A stretch of 64,000 nucleotides of DNA, taken from Cercis canadensis. Taxonomy: Eukaryota; Streptophyta; Magnoliopsida; Fabales; Fabaceae. Shown in pieces: positions 43,602 through 57,078 of the stretch; position 1 is the stretch's first letter; the number at the start of each line of letters is the position of its first letter. The notes beneath the pieces were generated by a model. It searched no databases and had not been told where the DNA came from. It saw only the letters and a program-made list of their open reading frames with translations. A program made the position numbers and the translations under genes. The stretch spans positions 390,392 to 454,391 of the forward strand of contig QAOA01000712.1 in NCBI GenBank assembly GCA_003255065.1. Direction: 5' to 3'.

Positions 43602-45448
43602 TCACACTACTCTCGGCTTCTGTAGTGTTCTTCCATTTTTCTTTGTGTCACTCTCCTTTTGAAGTCTCTCTTGATCCTCAAGTACTTTTTTAGGAGTTAA
43701 TAGTGCAAGAGTGATAGGTTGCTCATTCATGACAAAGGAGTACCGATTAGTGTAATCATCATGTAGAACACGTCTATCATATTGCCAAGGACGCCCCAAA
43801 AGAATGTGCCCCGGTATGCATAGGCACTACATCACATAAAACATCATCATTGTACTTCTCAATAAAGAATAAGACCAGCACTTGTTCACTTTCTTTAACT
43901 TCGCTACACTCATTCAACCAATGCAACTTATATGGCCTAGGGTGTTTCAAAGTAGTAAGATTCAACTTTTCAACCATAGTAGTGCTAGTTACATTAGTAC
44001 AACTACCACCATATACTATCATGTTACAAACTTTATCATTGATGTGGCATCTAGTGTGGAAAATATTGCTCCGTTGCACTACTTCATCCTTTTTCATTTG
44101 TGAGTTAAGGGCTTGCTTTATGACCAACAATTCTCCCTCCATGGGATACTCCATATCTTCACTAGCGTCCTCTAAAGATGACATAGAGTCTTCCTCCAAT
44201 TTCAATGGCTTTATCTCCCTTAATGATCATTACCCTCTTGTTTGGGTATTGAAAAATAATGTGTATCCTTCTCAAACACTTGAAGCATTTATTGTCCATA
44301 TTTCTTAAGGGTTGGTCATCGGTCTTAACCTTGGCTTGATTGTCTTCATCTTTGTGAGTCTTGGATGTTTCAGCCCTAATCTTGGCATCAGCTTCATCAT
44401 CCATTTGTCAATTCAATTTTCATGGTGAAGAGAAACTCGAATTGAACATTGAGGAACATTTTCTCTTTAGTTGCCTCTTTATTTTCATAACTATGTACAC
44501 TATGTCCTCCAACTTCACATAATGATGTAGCTCTACTACATTAGCGATGTCTCTATTCAAACCATGCAAGAACCTAACCATAGTGGCCTCATGGTCATCC
44601 TTTATATTGGCCCTAATCATAACAACCTCCATCTCCTTATAGTAATCATCTACACTCTTAAAGTCTTATGTTAGACCTTGCAACTTTTGAAATAGATCCC
44701 GGCAGTAGTGGTTTGGTATGAACCTTTTCCTCATGATGGCTTTCATGTCCTCCCAATAGTCAATTGGTCTCTCATGGCTCATTCTTCTATTCAGCAGAAG
44801 TTGGTCATACCAAATGATGGCATAATCGTGAATTCCATGATTGCTAGCTTCATATTCTTTTCTTCGGGGTAATGATAGTAATCAAACACATGTTCTACCT
44901 TTTTCTCCCAATTTAGGTAGGCCTCCGGGTCATTCCTTCATTGAAAGGTTAAAATCTTCATTTTAATGCTATTTAGATCACAATCCATTTGGGGTGTTTT
45001 ACTCTCTTTTCTCTTCGGTCCTGTCTAGCAAACCGATAATGATCTTCGGAATTGCTTTATTCACCCAAGTCATGGTTGACATGTGCAGTCTTCCTCTTCT
45101 TCCCTCCTTATTAAGCCTAGCAAAGTTGCCTTGGACTTCGGAATTACTTTGACCACTTCCTTTTTTATCATCCTCAACAACCTTCATATTTCTCATTCTT
45201 ACTTCAGGAGCTCTAGGTGGCTGCCTCCCTTGCAAGTCATTCTCATATCTACATATTTTGTCATACATCTCATCAAATTTCAAGTTAATGCACTCAAAGT
45301 GCTGCTACATAGCACGAAACATGAATGCTTGGTCTCCCACTTCACTTCCTCTATCCATGGTTGTAAATCTAAAAAAAAAAATGTTAGCAAAGAAAAACAT
45401 CACTCACTCTCTCACATGTTTGACTCACTATTGGCTCTTACCCTCTAA
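43602..45448 (-). pseudogene. Gag and protease remnants of element A
   Basis: Gag includes the N-terminal MKFDEMYDKICRYENDLQGR segment (45283) and a CFKCLRRIHIIFQYPNK knuckle-like region (about 44290). The protease has MIVYGGSCTNVTSTTMVEKL, then DVVPMHTG and GRPWQYDRRVLHDDYTNRYS. The order matches elements at 8.4 kb and 60.9-61.8 kb. It is broken in several places. Confidence 0.7.
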
Positions 45449-46312
45449 TAATCTCACACTCTTGCCTTTTTCCACTATTAAGTATCTTTCTTTAGTTCCT
45501 TATTGAACTAATAAACAAACCAAGAGCTTAGCATTTTGTGACAATCTTCAAAGCAAATCACTCACCACAAAGAATGAAAGGTATGACACCAACACACTAA
45601 GGAATTCAAGGATTGGATTCAAGCACAACAAGAAAAAAAAATGAGGAATTAAGAAAACAAAATTCAAGAAACACTGACAGAAATAAATGGGACTTAACAC
45701 CGAATAGGATATAAAAACAAGAAAAAATTTGGTTCATAAGGCACTTGGGAATTAATACCACAATCCAACATAATTTTTCAAGGAAATCCAACAATTTCAA
45801 ATGCAACTTGAGCAATTTAAGGAAAATCTAACTCAAAAGTCATATCATGAAGCATCAACATTGCAAAGGGCATCTAATTTTGCACTTTTTTGCACTAATT
45901 TAAAAAAAAATTATACGAATTTTCAGGTATTTTTCTCATGAACACTTTGAATGTTCATATCTTGCCCATAATTTTTTTTTTACTATGATTTTAATCATGC
46001 TTTATACAAGTTCAATTGATGACCTAAAGAGTTCAACAGCCCAAAAATTATATTTAGTATGAAAAAAATCACAAAAATCATAATTAAAAAAAACCCAAAC
46101 AACACCCTATGGGGCAGTTACAGGACACAAATGAAAATAACAAAAAAGATGCTCATAATTTTTTTTTCAGCAAATCAAAAACAAAAACAAAAAGAAACTA
46201 TGAAGAATAACACTAAAACAACAAGACAAAAAAATAGAAAATGAAAACTGAAATTCAAAAATAAAAAATGGATAATCGAACATTAATTAGAACCATGAGC
46301 TCTGATACCAAA

Positions 46313-47099
46313 AAATGCAAACCCCCTCAGACTTGCCTCGAGACCCAACAACAAATAGAGGAATCCGAACGCCCAAGAACGTCTAATCAAAATTCATAAA
46401 CGAAAATAAAAAACAAATAGCACTTTGACCTGTCACTTAGCAAAGTAGGAACCAAAGTATCTGAGAAAATATAGATGCCACAATTAAGAGGTGATAAAGG
46501 ATGAGTGATAAGTCTTGGATTGAACGCCACAAGAATCTAGGGTTTTTGATAAGTTCTAAGAGTTCTTCAAAAGAACCAAGGAAGAGACCTTTCTATTCCA
46601 AATTCTAAACAATCTAATTCTAACCATCATAAGGGGAATGACATCCCTTTAAACAAAGAAAACATAATCAACCTAATTGGGTAAAATCCAAGCACATTAT
46701 AAAAAATACCCAAACACCTAATACAACTCAATACTAAAAGAGGTAAATAGCATATGTTTAACTACAATAAAATGGGCCTAAAGTAACCTAAATTCGAAGC
46801 CTATTTAGACAAGAAGAAACAAAAATGTACATAGTAGAAATTGGTCTAGCGTTGGGGCACCTGAGGTCTAGTCTCTAGGAGCTGGGGTGCTTGGACCTTG
46901 TCTTTCTTTGCCAGTTGAACATTCCAATGCCTCAAATAAACACACAATCCTCCAATCTTCATTCTTTTCTTTTTGGCTGGTGTTTTGGGTCCAAACCTCC
47001 TCTATAAAGCCACTCAAGCTCTCTTAGATCCTCTTGGCTTGAGCTCTTGTGATTGGACCTTGCAAAGGATTACTTGGAGTCTTGTCATGATTTTCATCA
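46313..47099 (-). repeat. 5' LTR of Gypsy element A
   Basis: 787 bp. On the minus strand it begins TGATGAAAATCATGACAAG and ends GGTTTGCATTT two bases before the primer site. The bases outside its start are TGAAG. Confidence 0.7.
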
Positions 47100-47711
47100 T
47101 GAAGTAGAAGTCTATTTTTACTACTTGAGGTTGAAGATTAAGAAAATTAAAGGAGCTATTAAGTTGCGGCAATATTTCTCTTAGGCAAAGAAAAATAGTC
47201 TAGTTGTAGAATCTGAAAAAGAAAAACCACCGGCACAGGGCACGTGGTTTTTGTTTTTATTTCCAATGGTGGTATTTTTTTTGTTAGTTTTTTAGTGGTA
47301 TGGACTTTTTTTTATCATTTTATCTTTTTATGAGTGGTTGAATTTCATCAAAAGTTGGCTCCCTCCAGGTTTTGTTTTCTCATTTTGGCTTTTAAATTTG
47401 ATTTATTTTCATATTCTATTTGTTAATTAAATGCTTCTCTTTTTTGGGTCAATGAGATTTTAGTTCTTCAAGTATTGATTTCACTTGAACAATGATAAAT
47501 TCCAATTTAGTTAATGCATATTTGTTAAATCTCTCATTATTAAATTCCTATACATTTACTCTTTGGCTTATGAAGTTGTTATGCTAACTATTAGAGTTTA
47601 ATTGGGATAAATTTTTTAATTTTATAGATAGAATTATACTTTTTTGACAAAAAAAAAATAGAATGATTGATCTTAGGTTATAAAGTTTAGTTTATTTTTT
47701 TATTTACATAT
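47100..47711. other. Spacer before the hAT relic
   Basis: T-rich sequence with no gene. It probably includes the left part of the hAT element, but no inverted terminal repeat was recognised. Confidence 0.35.
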
Positions 47712-50700
47712 TTGTATTATTATTTTATGGATACATGTATGAGTTCATGTAAGGGAAAAGAAATATTAATAGAGGAAGATCCAAAGGAGAAAAAGAAAGG
47801 AAAAAAAACAGATCCTAGTTGGACTTTTAGGGAAATGGTGGGTGAAAATAGAGAATATGTACAGTGCGATTTTTGTCACAAACTAATGAAGGGTAATGGT
47901 GTGACTCGATTGAAGCAACACTTAGCTAGGGGTTATCCAAATGTTGAGAAATGTGAAAAATGTCCTTAGAAATTTATAATAAAATGAGAGAATTTTTTAA
48001 GGGCAAAAAGAAAAAGAAAAAGAAAAACAATTAGTTATTACAAAAGTTGAGATGAGAGAAAATCTAATGAGTGGAGTTAAAAGAAGAGTTGACATTCAAG
48101 AGATATCATCTGAAGATTCAAATGATGATATGACAACTCGAGAGAAAGAGGAGGTAAAATATGCAAAATAGATATCTATTGAAGATATACACAGGACAGA
48201 AAGATGACATAAATATGGTCATTTTTAACCAATATCAAAGAAAGGAAAAAGACATTTTTGTTTTTGTTTTTGTAGTGAAAGTGATAAAGAGTCTACAAGC
48301 AAATTTTTTGGCAAGAAAAAAGAAAATGGTCCAAGCTAGGAAGAAATGGATCCTTCAATATATCGCCAACGATATGTTTATCAATAAAAGTTGCACCATT
48401 TGTGGAATCTCAAAAAATGGGCAAAGTCAACAAAGCAAGCAATTGATAAATTTTTTATTTATCAAAATATTTCACTTAACAAAGCAAGCAATGGATCCTT
48501 TTTATGATATCATGATTGATAAAATTGCACATGCGGGTGTTGAGGTGCAAGGTCCTACTTCTTATGAAATTGGTGGCCCAATTCTTGATGATGAAATATA
48601 AGAGATAAAAGAATATATAGAAGGTTTTGAGAAGAAATGAGAAACTTATGGTGCCACAATTATGTGTGATGGTTGACAATCCATATCCTGTTTAGCAATC
48701 ATAAACTTTTTGATCTACTGTGATGAGAGAATAGTTTTTCACAAGTCAGTTAATATCACTTGAAGAGAAAAAGATGCCAAGTATATTTTTAGCTTAATAG
48801 ACCAAGTGGTTGAAGAGATTAGCCAAACTAATGTTGTGCAAATCATTACAGATAATACATCTGCATACAAGAAGGCTAGTGAGTTATTAATGCAGAAGAT
48901 ACCACACTTGTATTGGACTTCTTGTACTGTTCATTCTCTTGATATAATATTGCATGATTTTGCAAAATTTGAAAAAGTTAAGAAGGTTTTGGAAGATGCT
49001 AACATATGCACCAACTTTATTTATAATCATTCCAAAGTTTTTCACATGATGAGAACCTATTTCATAGGAGAGTTGATTAGACCTGCTCAAATGTGATTTG
49101 CAACAAATTATGTTTCTCTTGCAAGTCTTATAGAGCACAAAAATGGGCTTCAAAGAATGGTAACTTCAGATGAATAATAAAGGAGTTCAACTAATAAGGA
49201 TTTAGCTGAAGCATGAGTTCATGCCACTGTACTATATCAAATTTTTTGGAATCATGTAAAGAACACTATTGATATCCATACACCAATCGCTAAGGTTCTA
49301 AGGACGGTTGATGGAGAAAAGCAAGCCACAATGCCATATGTTTATGCAGCAATGTGTAAGGCAAGATCAACAATTCAAGTAATAGCTCTTAAATTAGGCA
49401 AAAAATATCTTGATATCATTGACTATTGTTGACATAAACAAATAATCAATGAAATTCATATGACATATATTAAATCTTTGACTATACATTTTTATTTATG
49501 TTTTTTTGGTAATACATTCATATTTATTTCATCTTTGATTGTACTAATTGACATTTTATTCTTAATTTATACATGAAAAAAATATATTACTTGAATCCAT
49601 CATATCAATACTCTGAAAACCTTGGAGCTCAAGAAGATTTGTTGAAAGCGTTTAAGCATGTGATTTTTAGATTATAGTCAAGCTCAACTAAAGCTTTTTA
49701 TACACTAAATGAGGTATTTATCAATTTTTTTTTTNTACACTAAATGAGGTATTTATCAATTTTTATTTTATTTTTTATCTTTCTCATTCATGATAAGAAC
49801 ATTTAATAATTGCTCATACTATATTTTTCTTGTAGGTAAAAATATTTTGAGATGCCATGTATGGATTTTCTAATAAATTAACAGTGAAAGGAATAGATAA
49901 AATAGATCCAAGTTTGACTTATTATATTAGTAAAAAAAAAAATGCTATGTGTATATGGAAGAACTTCAATATATTACCAACTAATGTGCACCAATTTTAA
50001 TTTGTAGTTGAATGACACTGATGCTCTAAATTTGAGAAAAATTGCAATGAGAATATTGTCACAAACAACTTCATCTAGTGGGTGCAAAAGAAATTGGAAC
50101 ACATTTACACTTATTCACACAAAAGTGCGCAATCATTTGAATTCTGATAAACTAGATAAACTTATTTTTGTACAATATAATATGCAATTAAAATTTAAGC
50201 ATATTATGAAGGAACATAATCAAAAAAATGTTGACTTCAGAGCAATAAATTTGACCACAATTTTTGAAAAAGATGATGGTATTTCAGAATGGTTAGATGA
50301 TCCTGGTGATACACTATTAAATGAATTACATGAAGACATTGAAAATATTAGACCAAATAGTTATTTGGCTACATTTGCTAATCGATGGTTAGATTCACAA
50401 ACTACTCAACCAAAAGTCAGTGGAAAATAACCAAATAGAATAACTACGGATGTGGAGTTTGAAAATTTGATGAGAGGATCAACACATAATGGATTTTCAC
50501 CTACTGCTGATGTTGATAAGGAATTAGATAATGATACTGATACTGATACATGTGATGGTGGTGAAGTATGTGGTAGAAATGTCACCAATATTGATAAAGG
50601 TGGTGAAAGAAGTCATAATTCACTAGGTATGATTTTTATATTAGAACAAATATTTCAATATTGCACTGAAGATACTGATAATGGTTATAGGCCTTTTAAC

Positions 50701-51036
50701 TATAATAGACCAGGTGATGATGATGTTGAAATGTAAGATATTAAACAATTGGCTTCTAATTTTTCTTCACTTAACACTAGTGAAAATGAGTCTTATAGAT
50801 TTTTTTATCAATCATCGTTTTCAGCATTTAGTCAGAGTTCTATGTATGATTCATCATCCTCTACACATAATTATGGAACAACTTTTGAATATGACTCATT
50901 ATACTCATCATTCTCACATGTTGGTTGGCATCCTCCAACATATAACATGGAAGATTTTGAAAAATTTAAGATGGATTATGATAATTATAATCACTCTTAC
51001 ATGACTTGGATTGATTATTGTGACTATGTAAAGTGA
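47712..51036 (+). pseudogene. hAT transposase relic with BED finger, DUF659 and dimerisation domain
   Basis: A BED-type zinc finger (47869-47969: CDFCHKLMKGNGVTRLKQHL, then CEKCP) is followed by a DUF659-type transposase region (about 48640-49180: NVVQIITDNTSAYKKASELL, LYWTSCTVHSLDIILHDFAK). The C-terminal dimerisation domain is at 50008-50430 (AMRILSQTTSSSGCKRNWNT, KVRNHLNSDKLDKL), and an acidic serine-rich tail runs to 51036. These parts lie in different frames with in-frame stops, for example where the DGW motif should stand near 48674 and after AQM at 49096. The element cannot make an intact transposase. Intron-like gaps exist but terminal repeats were not found. Confidence 0.75.
49701..49764. 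repeat. Short duplication across an N (likely assembly artefact)
   Basis: TACACTAAATGAGGTATTTA plus TCAATTTTT occurs at 49701 and again at 49736, separated by a T run and the N at 49735. This mirrors the larger duplication at 41.3 kb. Confidence 0.65.
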
Positions 51037-51467
51037 CATTATCAATTTTCTCTTAGATTATATCCAAGTTCTAGATATTTACCTCCTAGATATTCTATTG
51101 TTAATTGATTTGAACTTTCTAATAATCTTTGTTGATTATGTATTGTGTAATTTGAGACTTAGAGTATAATATGTATTTTGCATTAAGTTTTATGTATGTC
51201 AAATGTTGTCAAAATTTATGGACATTAATTATATCAATGTTATTTGGTTAAAAATGTAGTTATTCAACACTATACTATCTAAGTTTATATATCTTTATTA
51301 GTATTATTATGCTAGAATCCTTTAAAATTGAAAAAACTTATTGCTTAAATTTATTTGATACGATTCTTCAAAAATCTTCTGTTTCTACGAAATTTCCAAA
51401 ATATTTTCAAAATGTTTTCGTTTCCTAGGTTACCAAATCGGTACCCTGAAACAAAATGTTGTTCTTT

Positions 51468-51989
51468 GGTGTTTGGATTAGCTTTGAAAAATAAATTTTA
51501 TAAAGAATTTATTATGTAGATAATCAATTTTGGAAGAATCAATTTTATGTTTGGATAAGTTATTTCAAAAGTGATTTAGTAATAAGAAGTTTTTCTTTGG
51601 ATTCTATAAAAATAATCACTTTTAAGTGTCAAATTACTAAAAGAGGCATGTGAATTTATATATTATTTATTTAGTGTTTTTTTTTAAATTTCTTGGATCC
51701 TTAAAAGATTTTTTGTATCACTTGAATTTGTGAAAGTTCAAAAAATTGATCAAAATAATTTTTTTTCACCATCACTTTGGTCCCTGAAAATGACTATTTT
51801 AATCGACTTTTTGAATTTTTAGGGACTCAAGTAATACAAAAATCTTTAAGGAATCTAAATGGTTTTTATTATATTTTTAAGGACTAAAATAACATTTTAT
51901 TCTTTTGTTGACTACCCAAACATCCCTAAAATTTGCCCACAATCGTAGTGGTTCAACTAGAGAGCTTTTGAAAGCTAATCCAAACATCC
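51468..51989. mobile_element. MITE-like element with 20+ bp inverted ends
   Basis: The left end GGTGTTTGGATTAGCTTTG and the complement of the right end (GGATGTTTGGATTAGCTTTC) match over about 20 bp. The 522-bp interior is non-coding, with TTGGTCCCTGAAAATGAC and GGGACTCAAGTAATAC phrases. Neither an 8-bp nor a 9-bp target duplication is obvious, so hAT or MULE origin cannot be settled. Confidence 0.55.
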
Positions 51990-52924
51990 TCTAAATTATA
52001 TGAATTTCTTTTTTTTTTCATCCTTATTTCTATCCCGTCGAACCCAAGCATGGACTTTGTGTTCCTTTTTCTCTCTTTCAATCTCTCTACCTTCCTCTTT
52101 CTTTATCCTTCTGTAGTTCTTCCTATGCTAAAACTTCTCTCTTTCTACTGCATCATGTTTCCTTTTCTTTTGTTCAATTAACGGTGACTGCCTAATCACA
52201 CAACAACTCCATCACTGCAACTATGAACTAGACCAATTTTCTTTTCATCGTTATGATCTTTAAAAATTGGAGATCTAATCCTTGCCAGCCTCAAGAAGTA
52301 GATGAGACCATGATAAAAATACAAAGAAGAGAAACAAAATCGAAATAGGATAAGGGACACTAAATTGCAAGTGTGAGAAAATGGAGAATTAAAATAAACA
52401 TTAAAAAATTAGAGAAAATAGAATAAATTGAGTAATTCCAAAATTTTAGACAAACAACTAGCAAATGAAAACCGACAGAAAGAGAAGAAAAAAGAAGGTA
52501 GAAATTAAGACAGAGAAAGGAAACATGCATGAAGATGATGCGTGGGTTGTGGCCATTGAGCAGCAAAGGGAGAAGAAGAAGAAGAAAGAAAAAAAAAAAA
52601 CTAATGTAAGTTAAAGGGAGAGGCTGAGTTAGAGTTTTAATGGATTTGCCGATGTTTTATTAGGGAATTTGATGGCAAGCACATAAGAAACTTGTCAATT
52701 TACCCTTTATTTTATTTTAAAGAGGTTTCTCCTACCTCCTTGTGTGTAGTGTATGAGTCTATTGTCAAATCTTTGTTTGCCACATGAATATAGTCAAAAT
52801 TGACTATATAATGAAACCAATAATGCTCTATGGTCAAAGACACATCTTTTCTTTTTTCTATGGGGCATGGTATGCTTTTCTAGTATTGTAAAATTGTCCT
52901 TATTTTAATATTAATTTTTTTAGG
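51990..52924. other. Spacer, nothing recognised
   Basis: It includes a pyrimidine-rich stretch (52000-52150) and purine-rich segments near 52570. No gene or clear repeat was recognised. Confidence 0.4.
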
Positions 52925-53095
52925 CTTAATGATAGTTTTAGTCATCTTTTTTAGCTATATGAACGTTTTGGTCCTCATTTTAAAATTAAACTTTTTAGTT
53001 CCTATACTATCATCAAATGAACAAAATAGTTCGAGGATCTAACTTTGTCCAAAAATTAACGGAAATTGCTGACATGGTGCTAATGTGTCACTTTA
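52925..53095. mobile_element. MULE-type terminal fragment
   Basis: The phrases GTTTTGGTCCTCATTTT, AGTTCCTATACTATC, ATTAACGGAAATTGCTGACA and TGGTGCTAATGTGTCAC in this order match the MULE-type end at 20170-20435 read in reverse. No partner end or transposase lies nearby. Confidence 0.4.
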
Positions 53096-54480
53096 AATTA
53101 ATTTTTTTATAATAAAATGGACTAATAAGATGACATGACTCAAATAATAATTAACTCTTTTTTTTTTTCACATGATCGAGGTTTAAAACACATATCTCTT
53201 ACAAATTACTTAAATTCCTTTGTTATTAGTTTATAAGTATTCTTTAAATTGGTAGGAGAGAAGTAAATATAAATTTATCCCATGTTAAAGGGATATTTGT
53301 AAATTTAAAAATTTAAGAGGAAATAAATGTAGTTTATAATTTTTGAAGTATGTCAAAATCAAATTAGCATTGTCATACACTCAAATGGAATTGTGAAATT
53401 TGTATTTATCACTCAAGGATAATACAAGAAATAATATTGAATTACTCTAATTGTTTTTCCATAGATGCTTATAAAAGTCAACTCATAATTAGAATACTAA
53501 TTACTTTAAAGAAATGAAAATTTTAATTTAATTATAATAAATTAATTTAGTTTTACTAATTTTTTATTCATATTTAAAAGGAGTTTATCATTAGTTGAGT
53601 AAGGAATGTTATCAACATGAAATGCACCCGTACTCGATTGTGAAATTATTTTTTATTAATGATTTAATTACAGTAGTTTGGAGAGATTGTAATGGATATA
53701 GTTATAATCATTGTCTGTTCATCAATCGGATTGACATTTGGGTAATTAATGAATATGATATTAAAACAATTTGAACTAAAAGATATATCATTAAACAAAA
53801 TTTTGAAGCAGTTCACAAATTAGTCAAGTGACATTATCCCTTGAAGATTAAATTTGCACCTTGTGGCCGTTGTAATGGAAATAGAAAGAGTTGTATACCA
53901 AACCGTTGGAGAAATGTTTAATATAGAAAATTGAACTACTACTATTGTAATTATGATTGTGGTTGTTTTAAAAAAGAAAAAAGAAAAATCAACATATATA
54001 CACCAATGCCAATGAGTAATTTATCTAATTCTGGGGTAACTAATTCATAAGAAAATAATTTTAGTACCATAAAATTTGGCATATTTGTATGCTTTTTCGA
54101 TTCCCACCACCCTTGTATCTATAAAATGAAAAAAAAAAAAAAGTATTCATGTGATGGTGTCAGGGCTAGATCTAGTAGTAAAAGCAAATACTCCTCTATC
54201 AATTGTTTAAATGTGTATCATACTCTTATTGTGTCAATTTTAGTACAAGAGTTAAATAATACTATATATGTTTCACCAAGGATATTCAACATATAGTAGT
54301 TCAAATGACCTCACTTAAGTCCTTTTTTTTTTGTTGGACTCTTAATATTATCACCTATGTAAATTTGCAATCTATGCGAAGAAAAAAAATACACAATTAA
54401 GTTTGCCACTGCAAGAAAATAAACTATGGACTTCTACAATTTGTAAGCACCACTACTCTCACAAGGTTCCCAAGGGGTAG
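53096..54480. other. Spacer, nothing recognised
   Basis: AT-rich DNA without a supported frame. A cysteine-rich reading near 53860-53990 was considered and set aside. Confidence 0.4.
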
Positions 54481-54780
54481 CCACAACATGGATGGTGGAC
54501 TAAAGAAAAAGATATTATTTTTCGAAGAAAACTTGGAGTTGTCACTAATTGTTTTTTAAAACAAGGAAAACATTGAAAAACCATTTTTTTTTAAAATAAA
54601 ATTGGTCTATGAACTAGAGAGCGTTCGAGAGTCTAATTGTGTGTGGGGGAAGGTATTAGGCACCCCACAACACCCGTCTAAAAGATGGTCATCCAAAATT
54701 AATTGTTCGAACTAGTTATGACCAACATTGTATTTATATTATCCCTAAACAATTAACATGCATATATACAGATAAATAAG
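54481..54780 (+). mobile_element. Ogre/Tat-type Gypsy fragment
   Basis: The order GGAGTTGTCACTAATTG, then GAGAGCGTTCGAGAGTC and GGGGGAAGGTATTAGGCACC resembles the conserved non-coding stretch seen in many Ogre/Tat-type elements (rule-like wording: GxGTCGCC...GAAGGTATTAGCACCC). No LTR ends or coding domain are present. Identification is from remembered similarity. Confidence 0.35.
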
Positions 54781-55870
54781 AAAATGGATGAATGCAAAAA
54801 ATGTCCCAAGTTAGCTTTAGTGCCTCTCCTAACAGAAATAGGGAGCTTTATGAGCTGATGGGCGGTGTGAGTTGTTATTATGCAATCTAAGAGAATACAA
54901 AACTAGGAACGCAATGATCAATTTTGTTTTTGTTTTGTTTTGTTTTGTTTTTTTCTTTTAGGAAAGAAAGCGAAACGAAGAATTTATTTGAAATCTAACT
55001 TGATTTGTTTCCTCTGTAAGCTCTTACATATCCTAATTAGGATCAAAGCCTTCATAATTCTTTTTAGAGAAAACAAAAGAATCAAAATTCTTAAAAAAAA
55101 AAAAAAAATTTTTTCAAAACTTCTTTCACATTCTTTTTTTTTTTTGTTCTTTTCTTTTGTTTAAATAAAGGGAAAAAAATTAAATAAACACAAGAAATCA
55201 AAAAATAAAGATTTCAAAAATGGACCATTCTAGTTTTCTATTGCTCTTAAATAAGAATCCAAATGTACATACAAATAATAAAGTATAAAATATTTTTGAA
55301 AATGACACAAAGCAATTAAAGCAAATATTAAACATGCTATGCATGCAACTAACGAACCCTAATTCTTTCACATGTTCCTCGCATAAAGCGATTCCAGGGC
55401 GGCGCTTATCTTTACCTAGGACGGATAGAGTGGGCCACCCATATGTAGGTGGATCGCCCTATCCTTCCATGATAAGTAAGGAGCTTATGGAGACTAATCA
55501 CCCAATCATATACCTAGATGCAATACAAATGTATGGATATAAGTATTTCAACACTTGTCTTGGGAATGGGGATTTCAATTACATTCAAAATGAATAAAAA
55601 GGGAAGGACAATATTCTAACTCCAAGCTTCTGATTGATCTTTCAAAGTCAAATTCCCAACTTTCCAAAATTCTCAAGTATCAACATTGAAGGTTCAAGGA
55701 AAAATTCTAAATGTCAAAAGAGAATGTAAGTCACAATATCAAATATGGCAACTCTCCCCATTTTAGCATCAAAATAGAAAACAAAATGACCCAAATCAGC
55801 ACAAAATGTTATCAACACAACAAGCAAAAATAAGGCTAAAACAACACTAAATAATGTCAAGAACATCAAG
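54781..55870. other. Spacer, possible continuation of the Tat-type fragment
   Basis: Poly-A and poly-T rich. A less AT-rich block at 55330-55600 has an open frame of 87 codons but no recognised motif. Nothing more can be supported. Confidence 0.35.
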
Positions 55871-55879
55871 GAAAAATAA

Positions 55880-56690
55880 ATTCTAAACAACCACCATATA
55901 ATATCAAAACAACAAGCAAAAAAAAAAAAAAAAAACCCAAACAGCCACCATATAATATCAAAACAAAAAGAAAAATAACCAAAACAACCACCATTTTAAC
56001 ATCAGAATAAAAAGAAAAATTAAGCCCAAACAACCACCATTTTAATATTAAAACAACAAGCAAAAATAAACCCAAACAACCACTATTTTAACACAAAACA
56101 ATAAGCAAATCAAACCCAAACAACCACCATTTTAACATCAAAATAGTGAGTAAATTAAACCTAAACAGCCACCACTTTAACATCAAAATAGTAAGCAAAT
56201 TAAACACAAACAACCATCATTTTAACATTAAAACAACAACAAAAATAGACCAAAATAGCCACCATTTTAATATCAAAACAGTGAGCAAAAATGAACCAAA
56301 ATAGCCATCATTTTGACATTAAAACATTAACAAAAATAGACCAAAATAGCCACTATTTTAACATCAAAATAGTGAGAAAAAATGAACCAAAATAGATATC
56401 ATTTTAACATTAAAACAACAACAAAAACAGACCAAAATAGCCACCATTTTAACATCAAAATAGTCATAAAAATAAACTCAAATAGCCACTATTTTAACAT
56501 CAAAACAGTGAGCAAAAATGAACCAAAACAACCATCATTTTAACATTAAAATAGCAACAAAAATAGACCAAAACAACCATAATTTTAACATCAAAACAGT
56601 GACAAAATAAACCAAAACAGCCACAATTTTAATATCAAAACAGCAAGCAAGAAAATAAACCCAACATCCATTATTTTAATGTTAAAGCAG
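55880..56690. repeat. Minisatellite: about 18 units of about 44 bp
   Basis: Each unit follows the pattern AACCACCATTTTAACATCAA then AACAGTGAGCAAAAATRAACC. Counting the CCAYCAT core gives about 18 copies. From roughly the eighth unit on, two variants tend to alternate: one with ATTAAAACAACAACAAAAATAG, one with ATCAAAACAGTGAGCAAAAA. This suggests a dimer of about 88 bp was copied. The ends fade into simple A-rich DNA. Confidence 0.8.
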
Positions 56691-56943
56691 CAACATAATT
56701 AAATAATCCAAAAAATACAGAAATAAATAATAAACAGAATATATAGATAAAAGAAACAACAAAATAGAGCAAATAAATAAATAAAGAGACAACAAGGAAA
56801 AAGGAAAACTAAGAGCACATAACCAAATAAGAACAAAAGGAAACTAAAAGGCAAGAAAATTAAATAAGTAAATAAAATCGGAAAAATAAAAATGAAAATA
56901 AAATGACAATGAAATCATTAACAAAGATAAGACTTAAAAACAT

Positions 56944-57078
56944 TGTTAGTGACTAAGGGTAAAATAGTCATTCCCTAATTGAACATTGTATTCTCTCCTC
57001 TTCTAAATATATGCTAGGTGCCCACCTTGATTAAGGGCTACAACTTCCATTTTCTACTTTCTCTCTTCTAAATCTACA
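56944..57078 (+). repeat. 5' LTR of the right-hand Copia element
   Basis: A short (135-bp) LTR starting TGTTAGTGAC and ending CTACA, directly followed by TGGTATCAAAGC, a primer site for initiator Met tRNA. The 3' LTR lies beyond the window. Confidence 0.65.

Larger units (their letters stand above)
42720..47099 (-). mobile_element. Ty3/Gypsy element A (same family as element B)
   Basis: The 5' LTR is 46313-47099 and the primer site TGGTATCAGAGCTC is at 46297-46310. Gag (about 45450-44210), protease (about 44205-43600), a short polyprotein tail and a cut 3' LTR (about 42720-43313) follow. The LTR start TGATGAAAATC and the tail protein match element B at 59189-63075. Reverse transcriptase and integrase core were not recognised. 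The coding region is broken at several points. The 3' LTR abuts a PIF/Harbinger end, so no target duplication can be read. Confidence 0.75.

Noticed and set aside
53860-54010. Cysteine-rich reading (APCGRCNGNRKSC) that might be a transposase-associated motif
   Set aside because: The frame is short and broken, and the spacing does not fit the CACTA transposase-associated pattern well enough.
55334-55597. 87-residue frame as a small gene
   Set aside because: No motif, start context or splice structure; it lies in likely transposon-derived DNA.
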